DNA of 64,000 nucleotides, from the NCBI RefSeq assembly GCF_000006565.2, contig NC_031480.1, positions 3,941,529 through 4,005,528 of the forward strand. Direction: 5' to 3'. The position numbers and the translations under genes were made by a program. Every line of letters begins with the position of its first letter. The first letter of the stretch is position 1. The notes beneath the pieces were generated by a model. That model made no database searches. It worked only from the letters and a program-made list of their open reading frames with translations, and was not told the origin of the DNA. This stretch comes from Toxoplasma gondii ME49 (lineage: Eukaryota; Apicomplexa; Conoidasida; Eucoccidiorida; Sarcocystidae). Shown one piece after another: positions 38,501 to 46,019 of the stretch.

Positions 38501-41500
38501 GGCCCATACACTCTGAAATGGATACAGAAGGAACGAAGAAACGCGACACGAAGTGTGGGTCACATTGTCGCAGTTCTGGCGGCAGTGCAAACGGATGGCA
38601 TTGACAGGGAGGGGCAGAGAGAAACACAGACTGCGACAGCTGAGGATACGAAGGACAAAGGAGAGGAGGGAAGGAACCTCCACTGTCTGCTGTGTATGCA
38701 TCTGAAGCCAGAGTCTACCGGTTGGTTCATTGCGATTCACACATCGACGCAACGCGCCAAACGGAAATGCAGACATCTGGTCGAGAACGGATCGAGAGCG
38801 CGATGTGACTTAGGGAAGAGCTCCCTATAAGAACGCGCGTCGTGGTCACCAGGCACTCGGACAAACTCCCGCAAGAGGGAAGGCATCAGCTGTCTCCAGA
38901 AACATTCTTCAAGAACGCAGGAGAAACTTGTCAACAGAGAAAAGGTTACTCAGCCGGTCACAGGGTGCGCCTTCCAGTTGGGCCGCGTTCTGATCGATAG
39001 TCGAACGCGTGCAGGGACAGGCGTTGGGCTCGGAAACGCATCTGCATGCGAAACAGCTATTCCAGAAGCGGGCAAAGGAACGTTAAACATCCCCAAATCA
39101 TAGCTCGCCGGCCCAAGAAGCCTCTCGCCACGCTTCCGTTAGCGTCCGTGGTACATTCATACTTGGCGTTGAGTTTTTGACCGGGCGTTTTGCGCCACAA
39201 AGACGCGCGGCTGCAAACTCGGAATACCCACCCCGTGAACATTCGATGCATGCGCTCCGTTTCCTGTTTCTTTACCTGCGTCGCCAATGAAGGCCGGAAG
39301 AACCGCCCGTCCTGTGGTGCCTCTCGTGAGCATGAGAGTCCATCTGACGAGACATACGGCATTCCATTTCGCGGCTTCGTCGAGGTGGACCCACACATCG
39401 TCCTGGAGGAGGCCCAGGAGAATATCCACAACTAGAGGCTCTCGCGCCTCCGCACTCTCGTGTCTTGTCTCGTCTTCTGGATGGCCACTGGAGTCGGCCT
39501 CGCTGATCTCCTTCTCTCGCCAGTCTTCTCGTTTCGCCTTCCATGGCCTACAAGCGTCAGCGTCCTCCCAGACTCCCTGCAGTGGACGGCTCTCTGTCGC
39601 CGACTCGGGAGCCTCCACGCGACCCAGCTGAATGAAAGATACGTTTCGCGCCCCCAGACGAGAAGACGAGCGCCAAGTTCTCGAGCCTTCGTAGCGCTGG
39701 CCGTCGATCAGCTGCACACCGTCGTCCGACACACTGCGCGACCCATGCGCCGATCCCCGCCGCGCCTCGAGGCCGCGCATGTCGCGCGAGAGAGAGTCGC
39801 TCGCAGACGATGAGGCTGCAGTCGCAGACGAAGAGGACGATGAAGAAAACGAAGAGGCACCAGACGAAGCAGATGCAGAAGAAGGAGGGGATCGAGACGC
39901 AGCTTCTGTACGCGTGGTGAGAAAGAACAGACGCTCTCGGAAGAGAAAGGGGAACCGCGAGACGAGCTGAAGGAGACAAGCCAGTGCCCCGGCTGCCACA
40001 CGAGCGTCTTCGGCTGAGAATGGAGACAACGCAAGGACTGCGGAAGAAGCAAGAACTCCCGAGACCGGCAGAAGGCGACGCGGGTGAAGGAGGCCTTCCA
40101 GCGTCCGGAGAAGGGAGCAAAAGGCGCTATTGGCTAGCGGCGAGAGACTGCGAGACACTGATGGAGATGCGAAGAGAGACAAGGCAATGCAAAGGCACTT
40201 GTGTGTCGAGGAAAACGAAAGCGAGAGAAGGCGAGAGAGGAGCGCTGCAACCAAAGCCACACACATACACACAAGAGAGGAGGGGGAAATGAAAAGAGAA
40301 AGAAACCCAAGGTACTGCGACTCAACTGGTAACAAAATCAGTGAGAGAGTAGTTGCACCTCTGCTTGGTAAAACAGGCCCATGCAAACGTATGGACAGGG
40401 AAGCCAGTTCAAGGCCTAAACAGGCTTGCCGCGATACAGGCAAAACGAAAGGGAGACTAGCGCCCCCTTTTCCAGACTCCACGACTCAGCCTAGACGCCG
40501 GACAGAACATCGAGACCGATCGACACACAGCCGGTGTCCACAGCTCCCTACAGGTGTATCCGCATACGTATGTTTGCATGAATAGGTAACTATACATAAA
40601 TGTAGACTTCACAAAGGGCATGATAGCCACGGGCGCACCGTGTACGCCGCCGATGTTTTGCGTCCTTTGGAGACGACCCTCAGAGTGGTTAATTTCTTCA
40701 TCCAGCCAATCTTGCAAGGCCCCTCTTCCCCTGACGCGCACTCACAGCTCGAGTCTTCGATTTCTGCGCAACTGCACCGACACACCCTCCAGTCGAGGCG
40801 AACAGCCGTCAAACATAAACCCGCCTTCCACTTCTTCGCTTTTCCCATACATATGTACATATTCTATACATATACATTTGCATATACATATATATATATA
40901 TATATATATGTGAGTGTATGTCGTGATTTGCATGCTTGTACGAATGCATATATGTATATATTGTTGGGTACACCAGCACAGCTGCACGATGGCGGATGTC
41001 GTATGTGAACACTGCGAAGCGCGTCGTGAGTGTTCGCATCATGTAAGGGGAGTTGTTGAAGACGGAACCGTCCGTGAGTGGAGGCCCCCCAGGGCCATCT
41101 GATCACGTACCTTTGACGAGGTCCGAGGGGAGAACTCGAAGGTAATTTTCGTTCCTCACGAGTTGCTGGAGAATAGACAAGAAGCATCCTTCCCACCTGT
41201 CAGCAGCTGCGTTCCAGTCCTCTTCGTTTCCTTCTTCGCTTCTTTTGTCCCCGTCTCTGAAATTGAGAGAGGCGCCTTTTCCGCCTCTCTGGAAGTCGCC
41301 TTCCTCGAGTCGCCAGCCCCGGTCCCCCGCAGATTCGCCTTCTCTGCTTCCGCCTCTCTTCTTGGTTTCGCCGTACTGCGAAGCCGCCTGCGAAGCTCGC
41401 TGCAGCAGCCGAAGGCGGCCGGAGTTGGGTCGAAGCCAGTCGCCGCCGTCCGCCGCAGTCGCTCGCCGCTTACGTCCACAGGCGAGGAGGAGCAGCAGAA

Positions 41501-42251
41501 GCTCTTTGACCACGGCTGCGGCGACTGGCCTCAGTCGGGAGCCGCAGGAACAGACCGAGCGCGCGTCTCTCTCCCGCGCGCGTCCCGACCTCCTTCCAGT
41601 CTCTTGGCGGCTCGGCCTCAGAGCCTCCGCCGAGGAAGACGAGAAAGACGAGGAAGACGAGAAAGACGAGGAAGACGAAGAAGACGAGAAAGACGAGGAA
41701 GACGAGAAAGAAGCAAAGAAGTCATCTGAATCTCCGCGATGGTCACGTCCTGCCTCAGCTCGACACCCGCGGCTGCCGTCGTGAGGACGCAGCTCTACGT
41801 GAGCGGTCACAGAGCTGGAGGCAGACTCCGATTCAGACCCCCAGCCGTTGTCCGAGCAAGGCTCCGAAGCGCCGTCTCGCCATGACGAACGCGAAGACGA
41901 AAGGGCAGCGTAGTCCGAGCAGGACGACGACACCGTCGATCGTGTTTCGATGGCGTTGAAGATCTTTTGAATGGCGATCGCGTCGTTCGGACAGAGGGCG
42001 GTCGGCTTCCTTCGCGGCTTGCCGATCCGAGAGACGGTAGGGGAAGGGAACGCCCGGGAGAACTGCTGGCGGGCAACTGCGAGGAGACAGCCAGCGAGGT
42101 CACCCCAGAGCTCGGGAGCTCGGAGGTCCACAGAGGAGAAGAGGGTGTCGTCGCCGAGAATGTCTGCAATGTCCTGCAAATGCCGGCGCTGCTCTGTGGC
42201 GCTCGACGCAGACGTCAGCGCCGAGAGCGTCAGCGACAGCCGGCGCTCCAT
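3511..42251 (-). CDS. ATM: ATM/TEL1-type PI3K-related protein kinase (giant, about 36 exons)
   Basis: This is the apical DNA double-strand-break kinase of the ATM/TEL1 branch of PIKKs, a nuclear Ser/Thr kinase that signals breaks. It has, in order, a TAN-like N-terminus, a very long helical solenoid, FAT, kinase and FATC. The activation segment HIDFGVVFEQGK followed by VPFRLTRDLVDG and the FATC end MFVGWAPWV mark ATM/TEL1 rather than ATR or TOR. Exons 5' to 3': 42251-41111, 40824-40746, 40147-39276, 38906-38850, 38575-38305, 37579-36890, 36595 to about 35.9 kb, about 35332-35150 (tentative), 35068-29938, 29331-28983, 28457-28284, 27666-27218, 26621-25052, 24423-24135, about 23972-23867, 23638-22478, 22228-19827, 19510-19447, 19144-18880, 18372-17967, 17383-17074, 16676-13388, 12903-12395, 11909-11502, 10889-10776, 10361 to 10048 or 10069, 9315-9000, 8613-8534, 8088-8001, 7806-7533, 6993-6830, 6471-6354, 5969-5642, 5261-4988, 4640-4176, 3651-3511. 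Junctions are GT-AG and phase-matched except where marked. About 7,800-7,900 residues against about 3,050 in human ATM. Confidence 0.9.
4176..4640 (-). CDS. ATM: ATM exon: kinase C-lobe end plus inserted basic regulatory segment
   Basis: The 155 codons begin VLRRVSPLVVSIVEVLLFDP, matching the kinase C-lobe of ATM (IVEVLLYDPLFDW). After RWCLDPRRILQ the sequence leaves the family alignment for about 100 residues. It is rich in Lys, Arg, Gly and Ser, with clusters such as KKGEQKRGRDGCGRGRGKR and EQKGRKRGRHE. It then rejoins the helix that leads to FATC (NAKLAVLT). The insertion lies in the PIKK regulatory region between kinase and FATC. The basic clusters look like nuclear-localisation signals, which is an inference. 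Both exon ends are phase 0. Confidence 0.9.
4988..5261 (-). CDS. ATM: ATM exon: catalytic and activation loops
   Basis: Core of the kinase. The catalytic loop reads GLGDRHTNNILL, with the catalytic Asp codon near 5188 and the metal-binding Asn near 5173. The magnesium-binding motif is DFG, Asp near 5131, in HIDFGVVFEQGK. The P+1 region reads VPFRLTRDLVDGLGCLGVAG and the exon ends at TTME. These are intact ATM/TEL1 signatures, so the kinase is predicted active. The acceptor is TTTTTCAG|GTACG and the donor is GAG|GTGCGT; the split codon at the 5' junction completes Trp (DVW-YEKRQ). Confidence 0.97.
5461..5555. repeat. (TA)n microsatellite in an ATM kinase-domain intron
   Basis: Imperfect TA/TATG tract within the intron 5262-5641, between the exons for DVW and YEKRQ. 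Frames that run through it (poly Ile/Tyr) are not coding. Confidence 0.9.
5642..5969 (-). CDS. ATM: ATM exon: kinase linker and helical part before the catalytic loop
   Basis: Encodes AQYLIGNPDNGYHGAHARYRP then a helical stretch (CRQKLRLAREKALAQRR), a low-complexity loop (GGLQKGQQKKEASGADAG), and HFFLEHFPSADVW. This matches the ATM segment containing GAHKRYRP and the conserved PxxW. The loop is longer than in ATM of animals or fungi. Borders are TTTCATGTAG|CC and TCTG|GTACGA. The following intron holds the (TA)n tract at 5461-5555. Confidence 0.92.
6131..6181. repeat. (TATC/TA)n microsatellite in an ATM intron
   Basis: tatctatatctatatc-type repeat grading into TA, within the intron 5970-6353. 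Confidence 0.85.
6354..6471 (-). CDS. ATM: ATM exon: kinase hinge region
   Basis: Encodes VFLEAPSTLEKNFYLRTYVV then VPFSPAVGILEWVNDAVTL, equivalent to the hinge of ATM (TYKVVPLSQRSGVLEW). The acceptor is CCTTTCGCGCAG|GTC at 6471/6472 and the donor CTCTAG|GTACGC is at 6353/6354. An internal CAG|GACC acceptor at 6424 was considered, but the longer exon joins in phase 0 to LFSMLNQ and keeps the ATM spacing. Confidence 0.92.
6830..6993 (-). CDS. ATM: ATM exon: N-lobe with ATP-binding lysine
   Basis: Encodes RLRMRVTVIGSGITKPKLL then CIWDRKGRKHKQCCKGREDV and RQDRVAQQLFSMLNQ. The GIxxPK motif carries the phosphate-anchoring lysine (codon near 6943), and GREDVRQD matches the conserved GRDDLRQD of ATM. 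The donor after LFSMLNQ is AACCAG|GTACGC. Confidence 0.95.
7533..8613 (-). CDS. ATM: ATM exons (three): end of FAT and FAT-kinase linker
   Basis: Three exons. 8613-8534 encodes ARQYPFQCLYQLVAIRNGRR, like the HPHHTLFIILALANAN stretch at the end of FAT. 8088-8001 encodes SDSFTVQQDKIDAAQEVLAR and ADSSPSLK. 7806-7533 encodes FVVAAVESLVDFYNDLCLLD, then a basic loop and VPTVELPRDRLVPFQPPK. All junctions keep phase. The last donor is CAAAA|GTGAGG at 7532/7533. Reading on gives a possible GC donor further downstream, which I rejected because the GT donor aligns better to ATM (LVTIQSFK). Confidence 0.88.
9000..12903 (-). CDS. ATM: ATM exons (five): central and C-terminal FAT domain
   Basis: Exons 12903-12395, 11909-11502, 10889-10776, 10361 to about 10050, and 9315-9000. 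Recognisable FAT pieces are ARHLLLLSQMKRERGDWRGS, WQLAKTLYLAGDRSGSLNIA, FRQAMIDALCSCGEWQFRGR, RRYFSLALRLGS, YAYKKFLQHHIDILMQKQHG, ALEAVTLYATCLRDP, RVLRLWFEWGD and LLPFVYQIASRLGS, in the same order as in human ATM. These are the alpha-solenoid repeats that clamp the kinase. The donor of the fourth exon is ambiguous (10047 or 10068), both in phase 2. The intron 9316 to about 10047 carries a higher-order minisatellite. Confidence 0.87.
9757..9895. repeat. Higher-order minisatellite in an ATM FAT intron
   Basis: Built from 4-bp (tacatacacaaa-like) steps. A longer unit of about 48 bp, containing an aaatatatac block then an aaatacacac block, repeats about two and a half times. It lies in the intron between 9315 and about 10048. 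Confidence 0.8.
12205..12262. repeat. (TA)n microsatellite in an ATM intron
   Basis: TA tract with tttgta interruptions in the intron 11910-12394. Confidence 0.85.
13388..16676 (-). CDS. ATM: ATM large exon: start of FAT with a long low-complexity insertion
   Basis: A 3,289-nt exon (1,096 codons) opened by TTTCCTTCCAG|GTT and closed by CGGTG|GTAAGG. Residues from about 15420 downward resemble the start of FAT (HFWSALDLQAIAFVALQLGC PVDALIFAEQELER; later WLEKKFECLWRLHRWDCDET). The upstream third is hydrophilic low complexity with many Lys, Glu, Asp and Thr (about 15860-16120 codes ETEDAKLADTKANVQ and similar). Another Gly/Glu-rich insertion lies near 14,950-15,130. These have no counterpart in animal or fungal ATM. 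Confidence 0.85.
17074..19510 (-). CDS. ATM: ATM exons (four): solenoid before FAT
   Basis: Exons 19510-19447, 19144-18880, 18372-17967 and 17383-17074. Junctions are CCG|GTAAAG, ACGG|GTGCGT, AACTT|GTGAGT and GAG|GTGAGT on the donor side, with phases 0, 1, 2 and 0 that match each following exon. The peptides are helix-rich without named motifs, for example HRLVGLLSVLETMQAQKILD. Assignment to the kinase gene rests on strand, phase continuity and the absence of any stop or start that would separate genes. The 64-nt exon is one of the smallest in the gene. Confidence 0.7.
19827..22228 (-). CDS. ATM: ATM exon: solenoid with Ser/Glu-rich insertions
   Basis: A 2,402-nt exon opened by GTGTTGGCAG|GCA and closed by CTCCC|GTACGC (phase 2). 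It alternates helical segments (LFDALVHALIEKYADPEGLV; AHLLLYICGNNELNTTWRHL; GARLLFTLPATNLATLRDV) with long Ser-, Gly- and Glu-rich disordered stretches. The helices fit a HEAT-like solenoid and the disordered parts are lineage-specific. I see no catalytic motif. Confidence 0.72.
22478..24423 (-). CDS. ATM: ATM exons (three): solenoid; middle boundary uncertain
   Basis: Exons 24423-24135, about 23972-23867, and 23638-22478. The last (387 codons, phase 0 both ends) carries a poly-Ser/Ala stretch at 22,850-22,900 and helices such as RFKLLSEVAEVLLPSAV. The donor CAATCAG|GTATGT at 23866 and CTAG|GTGGGT at 24134 are strong. The acceptor between them is unclear: AGTCAG|AAT at about 24054 would leave too short an intron and a phase clash, whereas TGTAG|C at 23972 keeps phase but discards plausible coding sequence (LKRLFKTPSDDSKELRKAF). 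Confidence 0.6.
24541..24650. repeat. (ATCT)n and (TA)n microsatellites in an ATM intron
   Basis: A run of ATCT units at 24541-24560 is followed by an imperfect TA tract to about 24650, in the intron 24424-25051. Confidence 0.85.
25052..29331 (-). CDS. ATM: ATM exons (four): solenoid
   Basis: Exons 29331-28983, 28457-28284, 27666-27218 and 26621-25052. Donors are unusually clean: TGTG|GTTAGT, CACA|GTAAGT, GCTGAG|GTAAGG and GGAG|GTAAAT. Acceptors follow good pyrimidine tracts (CTGTTTCGTTTCAG, TCTGTCCTTCCCGCAG, CTTCTCTCTTCAG). Phases run 0-1, 1-1, 1-0 and 0-1. Helical peptides include SVVGQLIAELLALARREQ and STVCVLLEAFEAADVFRDLL. The largest exon ends in an acidic segment (SDEEEEDSLYVGREW) and Gly/Arg-rich low complexity. 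Confidence 0.73.
29938..35068 (-). CDS. ATM: ATM giant exon (1,710 codons)
   Basis: A 5,131-nt uninterrupted reading frame, the longest in the window, opened by TTTGTCAG|ATGCGG (phase 2) and closed by CAGCCA|GTAAGC (phase 0). It is dominated by Ser, Arg, Pro, Leu and charged low complexity, for example SSLTFSPQFVFASFSRVLQL then LLLLLPRALTRG, with scattered leucine-rich helices (WKLWTESFVILQSQGLP; TLMRLLLTSLSVFSVFSS). No domain is recognised. If the single-gene model holds, this is the main reason the protein is so long. If the gene is split, this exon would be near the 5' end of the kinase-bearing gene. Confidence 0.75.
35842..36595 (-). CDS. ATM: ATM exon 7 and unresolved junction
   Basis: The frame opens after TTGGTTTCCCTTGCTAG|GTCG (36595/36596, phase 2, completing Trp with the previous exon). 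It encodes leucine-rich helices (SLLVVRLCESAGAAF; LLLPLLRVLGERYVCVLKSL) and an acidic tail (GDGTESDDYGSEEETSSAW), reaching TAG at 35842-35844. No ideal donor lies before the stop; GTGGAG|GTATTC near 36013 and ATTCCT|GTTTTG near 35900 are candidates. A possible exon at about 35332-35150 (opened by TTCTACAG|TTATCC) would bridge to the giant exon. Alternatively the TAG is real and the locus is two genes. Confidence 0.6.
36890..40824 (-). CDS. ATM: ATM exons 2-6: N-terminal solenoid
   Basis: Exons 40824-40746, 40147-39276, 38906-38850, 38575-38305 and 37579-36890. Phase chain 1-2, 2-1, 1-1, 1-2, 2-2 is fully consistent. Donors include GACGCAG|GTAAAG and ATGTG|GTAAGG. Exon 3 has leucine-rich helices (SAFCSLLRTLEGLLHPRRLL) then a poly-Ser stretch (near 39,830) and an acidic/basic linker. 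Exon 5 encodes FVPSVSISECMGRLFGALLR; exon 6 encodes MRVVLLDLLLQTIWEAAHHH followed by disordered Ser/Arg/Asp sequence. The 79-nt and 57-nt exons are small and their acceptors (GGAAG|GCG, TTGAAG|AAT) lack strong pyrimidine tracts, so those two are less certain. Confidence 0.7.
40860..40912. repeat. (TA)n microsatellite in ATM intron 1
   Basis: A TA tract within the intron 40825-41110, only about 40-60 bp from the proposed exon 2 acceptor on the minus strand, where a pyrimidine tract would normally be. Confidence 0.8.
41111..42251 (-). CDS. ATM: ATM exon 1: start and TAN-like N-terminus
   Basis: The start is the ATG at 42249-42251 (MERRLSLTLSALTSASSATE), the first in-frame ATG after a long polypyrimidine leader; the frame reads further 5' but only into Ser/Leu/Phe low complexity encoded by that tract. 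The segment ALTSASSATEQRRHLQDIAD with the following helices, and later VVKELLLLLLACGRKRRATA and FLSILQQLVRNENYLRVLPS, resemble the TAN region of TEL1/ATM. Between them is a lineage-specific poly-Ser stretch with regularly spaced Phe (41640-41720) and a Gly/Arg-rich linker. The donor is AAAG|GTACGT at 41110/41111, phase 1. Confidence 0.75.
41640..41720 (-). repeat. Poly-serine/phenylalanine codon repeat in ATM exon 1
   Basis: On the plus strand this is a tandem (gaagacgagaaagacgag)n-type repeat. On the coding strand it reads runs of Ser with a Phe every four to eight residues (SSFSSSSSFSSSS pattern). It is in frame and is probably length-variable between strains. Confidence 0.8.
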
Positions 42252-42299
42252 TAGCAGCAACGTAGAGGCGAGGGAAGAAGCAAACAGCCCAGGGGCGAG

Positions 42300-42420
42300 G
42301 ACGCAGACAGAGATGCAGAGAGATAAACGAGAAAAGAGAGAGAAGAGAGAGAAGAGAGATAAGAGAGAGGAGAGAGAGAAGAGAGAGAAGAGAGAGAAGA
42401 GAGACAAGAGAGACAAGAGA
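42300..42420 (-). promoter_or_regulatory. Polypurine/polypyrimidine tract upstream of the ATM start
   Basis: The plus strand is an almost pure (gagagagaagaga)n run, so the minus strand is CT-rich directly 5' of the ATM start at 42251. Tracts like this are common in 5' leaders of coccidian genes. Frames through it translate only to low complexity. Confidence 0.5.
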
Positions 42421-44675
42421 CGAGGTGAAACTAGGGAAGAAACCAGCGCCAGCAGCTTTCTCGCACAGTGGTGAAAAACAGGGTGCGCCGACGCGAGGCA
42501 GAGACAAGAGGGGAGAGCGATGAATTGAAAGGAAAAGAAAGTGCCAGCCCGGGGAAAGGCTGGCGGGAGAACAGGAAGAAGAGATGAGATGAGAGGAGAC
42601 AGGAGACAGGAGACAGCATCGTTGAACTGTGGCGAAAACGTTCCCCAGAGAGTAAAAAGGCGGCAGACGCTGCACTTTCCCTCATCAGAAATCGACCACA
42701 AATAACGATGTTTCTGAAGAAATGTGATTCGAACAACTCGTAGTTTTCATGCTTCTTTCTCGACGAACGAAAGTGAGCATTTCGTGGCGTCTCCGGCAAC
42801 CACGAGGATATGAGACGGAGGATTTCCTCCAAAGCTGACCGAAAACAAAGGAAAGGTTTTTGTTTAAAACAAGAGAGACGTCGCGCATACTGGAGGGCAT
42901 GCAAGACACCGCAAGGAAAGGAGAGCAAACGAGACAAGAGGAACAAGCACAAATATGCACGACACCAGCCTCGGAAGAAAGCGAGAGAGTCAGCGCAGAG
43001 TCGCATAGCCCCTAATACGCTGCGCAGAAATCGTGAAAAACAACCAGGGAATAACTAGAGAGAAGGGGATTTCTCTGAAGCGAAAAACGTGTGGTTTTCA
43101 GTCGACGAGCGCAACTTTCAATACCCGGAAACTCGGCGCTGCCGCGATTTTTCGCGCGACAGCCCGCTAGCTCAAACAGAGACAGGAGACACAAACAGCG
43201 CACCGCCTGCGGCAAATCCGAAGAATGAAGAACGAAAGCGTCTTCTTGTTGAGTGTGTGCAATTCAACTCACAAAAACGACGAATGTTTTGACGAGAAAA
43301 TGCTCGTGACTCTATATATATATGTATATATATGTATATTTGTACCTATTGTGTAAGTCGGAAAGTGGATACGGAGACAGGAGACAGCAGGTAGGGATGC
43401 ATGAAGGAATTTCGTCAACGAGAGGAGTGATCAGTTTCACTGGAGAGGCTGTTGTTAGCATACGGCAGAGTGCGCGATTGAAACCTTCTTCAGTTTTTCT
43501 CCACAAACAGACCCATTTCTCTCTGTGTCGTTGTGTCGGTATACCAGGCAATGGGCGCATGGTCACAGGTATATCTATACGGACGGTTACGCGCTTAGAG
43601 TAGAGAATTAGAGGCATAGAAAGGAGCATATTTTACAGAGTGAGGCTTCTGTGTCGAAGCGCTGTCGTATTCCTCGTAGAGATAGAGTGCTATTTCTTGG
43701 AGATAGATGCTTGGAGGAATATGCTGTGGACTCCCGGTTCCGTCCCTCTTCTTGGGCGTTTAGGTTTACCGTAGTCTGATGTACTGAAACTCCACCCTAG
43801 AAGGTCAAGAGAACACCGAAGCTTCAAAGTGAAAAGGTAACTGACAGGGAATTTCACACCCGCGAGTCAGGATCGAAAACTCACACACAAACATCGAGCG
43901 GCTGCCGACATCTTTATCATCCAAGCGCGTGTGCAGTTCTCCCCGTACTCGACGCGCCAGGCTCGCCAGAAGATGCGAAGCCTCGTTGAAATCAGCTGTT
44001 GCTTTATATGCAAAAATGAAGAGAAAACTGCTTTTTTTCACAGTGTTCCAGTGTGCTGCTTTTCCGACTTCTCACTGACTGCATGTCGAGAATGATGTGC
44101 AACGTATCCTCTTTGCGCTGCATCGGTATATATATTTTTGAAAGTTTGTCAGTAAATGACCGTGAGCGTTTATCAAATCATAGCCTAGGTGTGTACATAA
44201 GACGAACGAGTGGCGGAACGTTGAGACGGCTCTTGGCGGAATGCAGCAAGATACAGAGAACAGGAGAGCGACCGCAAACAACGTCAGAGAGTTCTTCACT
44301 GCCACATGTCATTCTCCACGGCCAAGTGACATTTCAAATGACTCTATCCGTATTTCTGCAGTCCTCAAATACTGTGAAGTAAACTACTATTTATCCGCTT
44401 GCAAGCATCAATGTGCGCTGTGTCTAAAACGGCGACCATTTTTTCTGAAGAGTTAATCGACGAGGTACACAAAGATGCGACTGTTCCGTAGGAGTCTGAG
44501 AAACCCTCCTGTGAGAAAGCAAAATTTTCACGCCGGAAAGCCACAGCCATCGAGGCCAGGCGCTTCCCAACTACTTGCATGAAGTCGCTCTGAAACAGAT
44601 ATCTGGGTCGCGCAAGAGCCAGAAGCAGCCTCATTGTTTTTCTGTCGACTTTTTTTCTGCTTTCTTTGCTACGCT

Positions 44676-44850
44676 CTGAAAAAATCTGTGAAACACCCGC
44701 TTGTGGTATGCTTGAGCAATCTGAGGAAGAAGAAATTGTGACCTCCTGAAAAAATCTGTGGAAAAGTGTGTTGTCACACTCTAAGGGAATCCGTGAACTG
44801 TTTACTTGTGAGCCTCTACTGAAATCTGTGAAACACCGGTTTCCCAGAGT
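44676..44850. repeat. Degenerate 35-bp tandem repeat
   Basis: Five consecutive units start at 44676, 44711, 44746, 44781 and 44819. The best shared core is CTGAAAAAATCTGTG, followed by AAACACC in units one and five, and most units keep a TTGTG near position 25. Period is 35 bp with one 38-bp unit. It is intergenic and not a multiple of three, so it is not a protein repeat. Confidence 0.65.
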
Positions 44851-46019
44851 CAACGTTCCATTTCCTGAGTGGTGGCGTCACGGCACATCCGGAAAACGAA
44901 ATGGAGCATCCTGCCGATTGTTACATGTTCCCCATTGTTCGCTTCGGGAGGCAAATCTAGACGGCGTGTGTCTGACCTTCGAGAAAGCACGATGTTTGCC
45001 GAAAGTTATGTTGACGGTCTACTTTTCGCTGCGACATCCACATCGAAGGCGTTATCTCCAGTTCGACTGTTCTTTGTTTTGTCCCCCCCACCGTGCGCCA
45101 CCCCCGCCATAGTTGCCTCCCTAAACCATGGACGATGAGAATTGTCGCTTCTGCGAGGAAAGCGCTACAAAACTTCCCTTTTCTGGACTGTCCTTCCTTG
45201 CAGGAGACAACGATTCCTAAGGGACAACTGGGAACTGGTGCTAGCTGAAATGCGAAGCAGAGCGATACGGAAGACGCACACGTTCCACTGGATCAGAATA
45301 ACGGTGGTCTCCCTCATTTCCTATAAAGAGTCCTTTCGTTTCACTGTCCTGTTCTACGTCCGACAATGACAGACTCGTGGAGAAATGCACACCGCAGCGA
45401 GGAAGGACAGGGGTGTCGAAATCCGAGCTCTTTCTCAAGCGTGCAGCAAATAAAGAACAGGTGCTGGAAAATGACGAAGTTTGTTCTGAGACTTTTATAA
45501 ATGCATATGAGAATCATGTTTTTTTCTGGCTGTTCATTTGCCTTTCTCGGAAAGGAATGTCTAGCTCGACCTTTCTCGCGGTGTAGGTGACTTGGCTAGA
45601 AACGAAAACTTCACGTCAAGAAAGTGAGGAATGACAGGTAAGACGATCTTTGTCTTCCCCTCTCCTCAGGACATTTCGCCTGCTGTTTTCGCATTCAAAA
45701 AAACACAGTTTTTCTTCAGCATGTCTCAACAGAAACCCTCTGGAAAATGTCCTGGCTGACAAAACAAGCGATCCTGCACGCGCATGTCTCACTTGCATGT
45801 GTTGTTTGCATGGCTTCCGTTTCCAATACAGACACACGCTGGTCTTCCTTGTATTTTTCCGTTCTCTTCCTGCATCTTCTTCACTTTCGCTTTTCTCGCA
45901 CATTGTCTGAGTTCTCCGCAAACGGCTGCGCGGACCGGCGGTACGGTTTTTTTACTCGCCTGCCCTACTCGAGAGTTCCTTGCCGCGGAGAGTTTGCGTT
46001 TTAAAAGAGAATTCAAGTA

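Noticed and set aside
44365..44853. 162-codon minus-strand frame overlapping the 35-bp repeats
   Set aside because: The repeat period is not a multiple of three and the peptide has no recognisable features; more likely non-coding.
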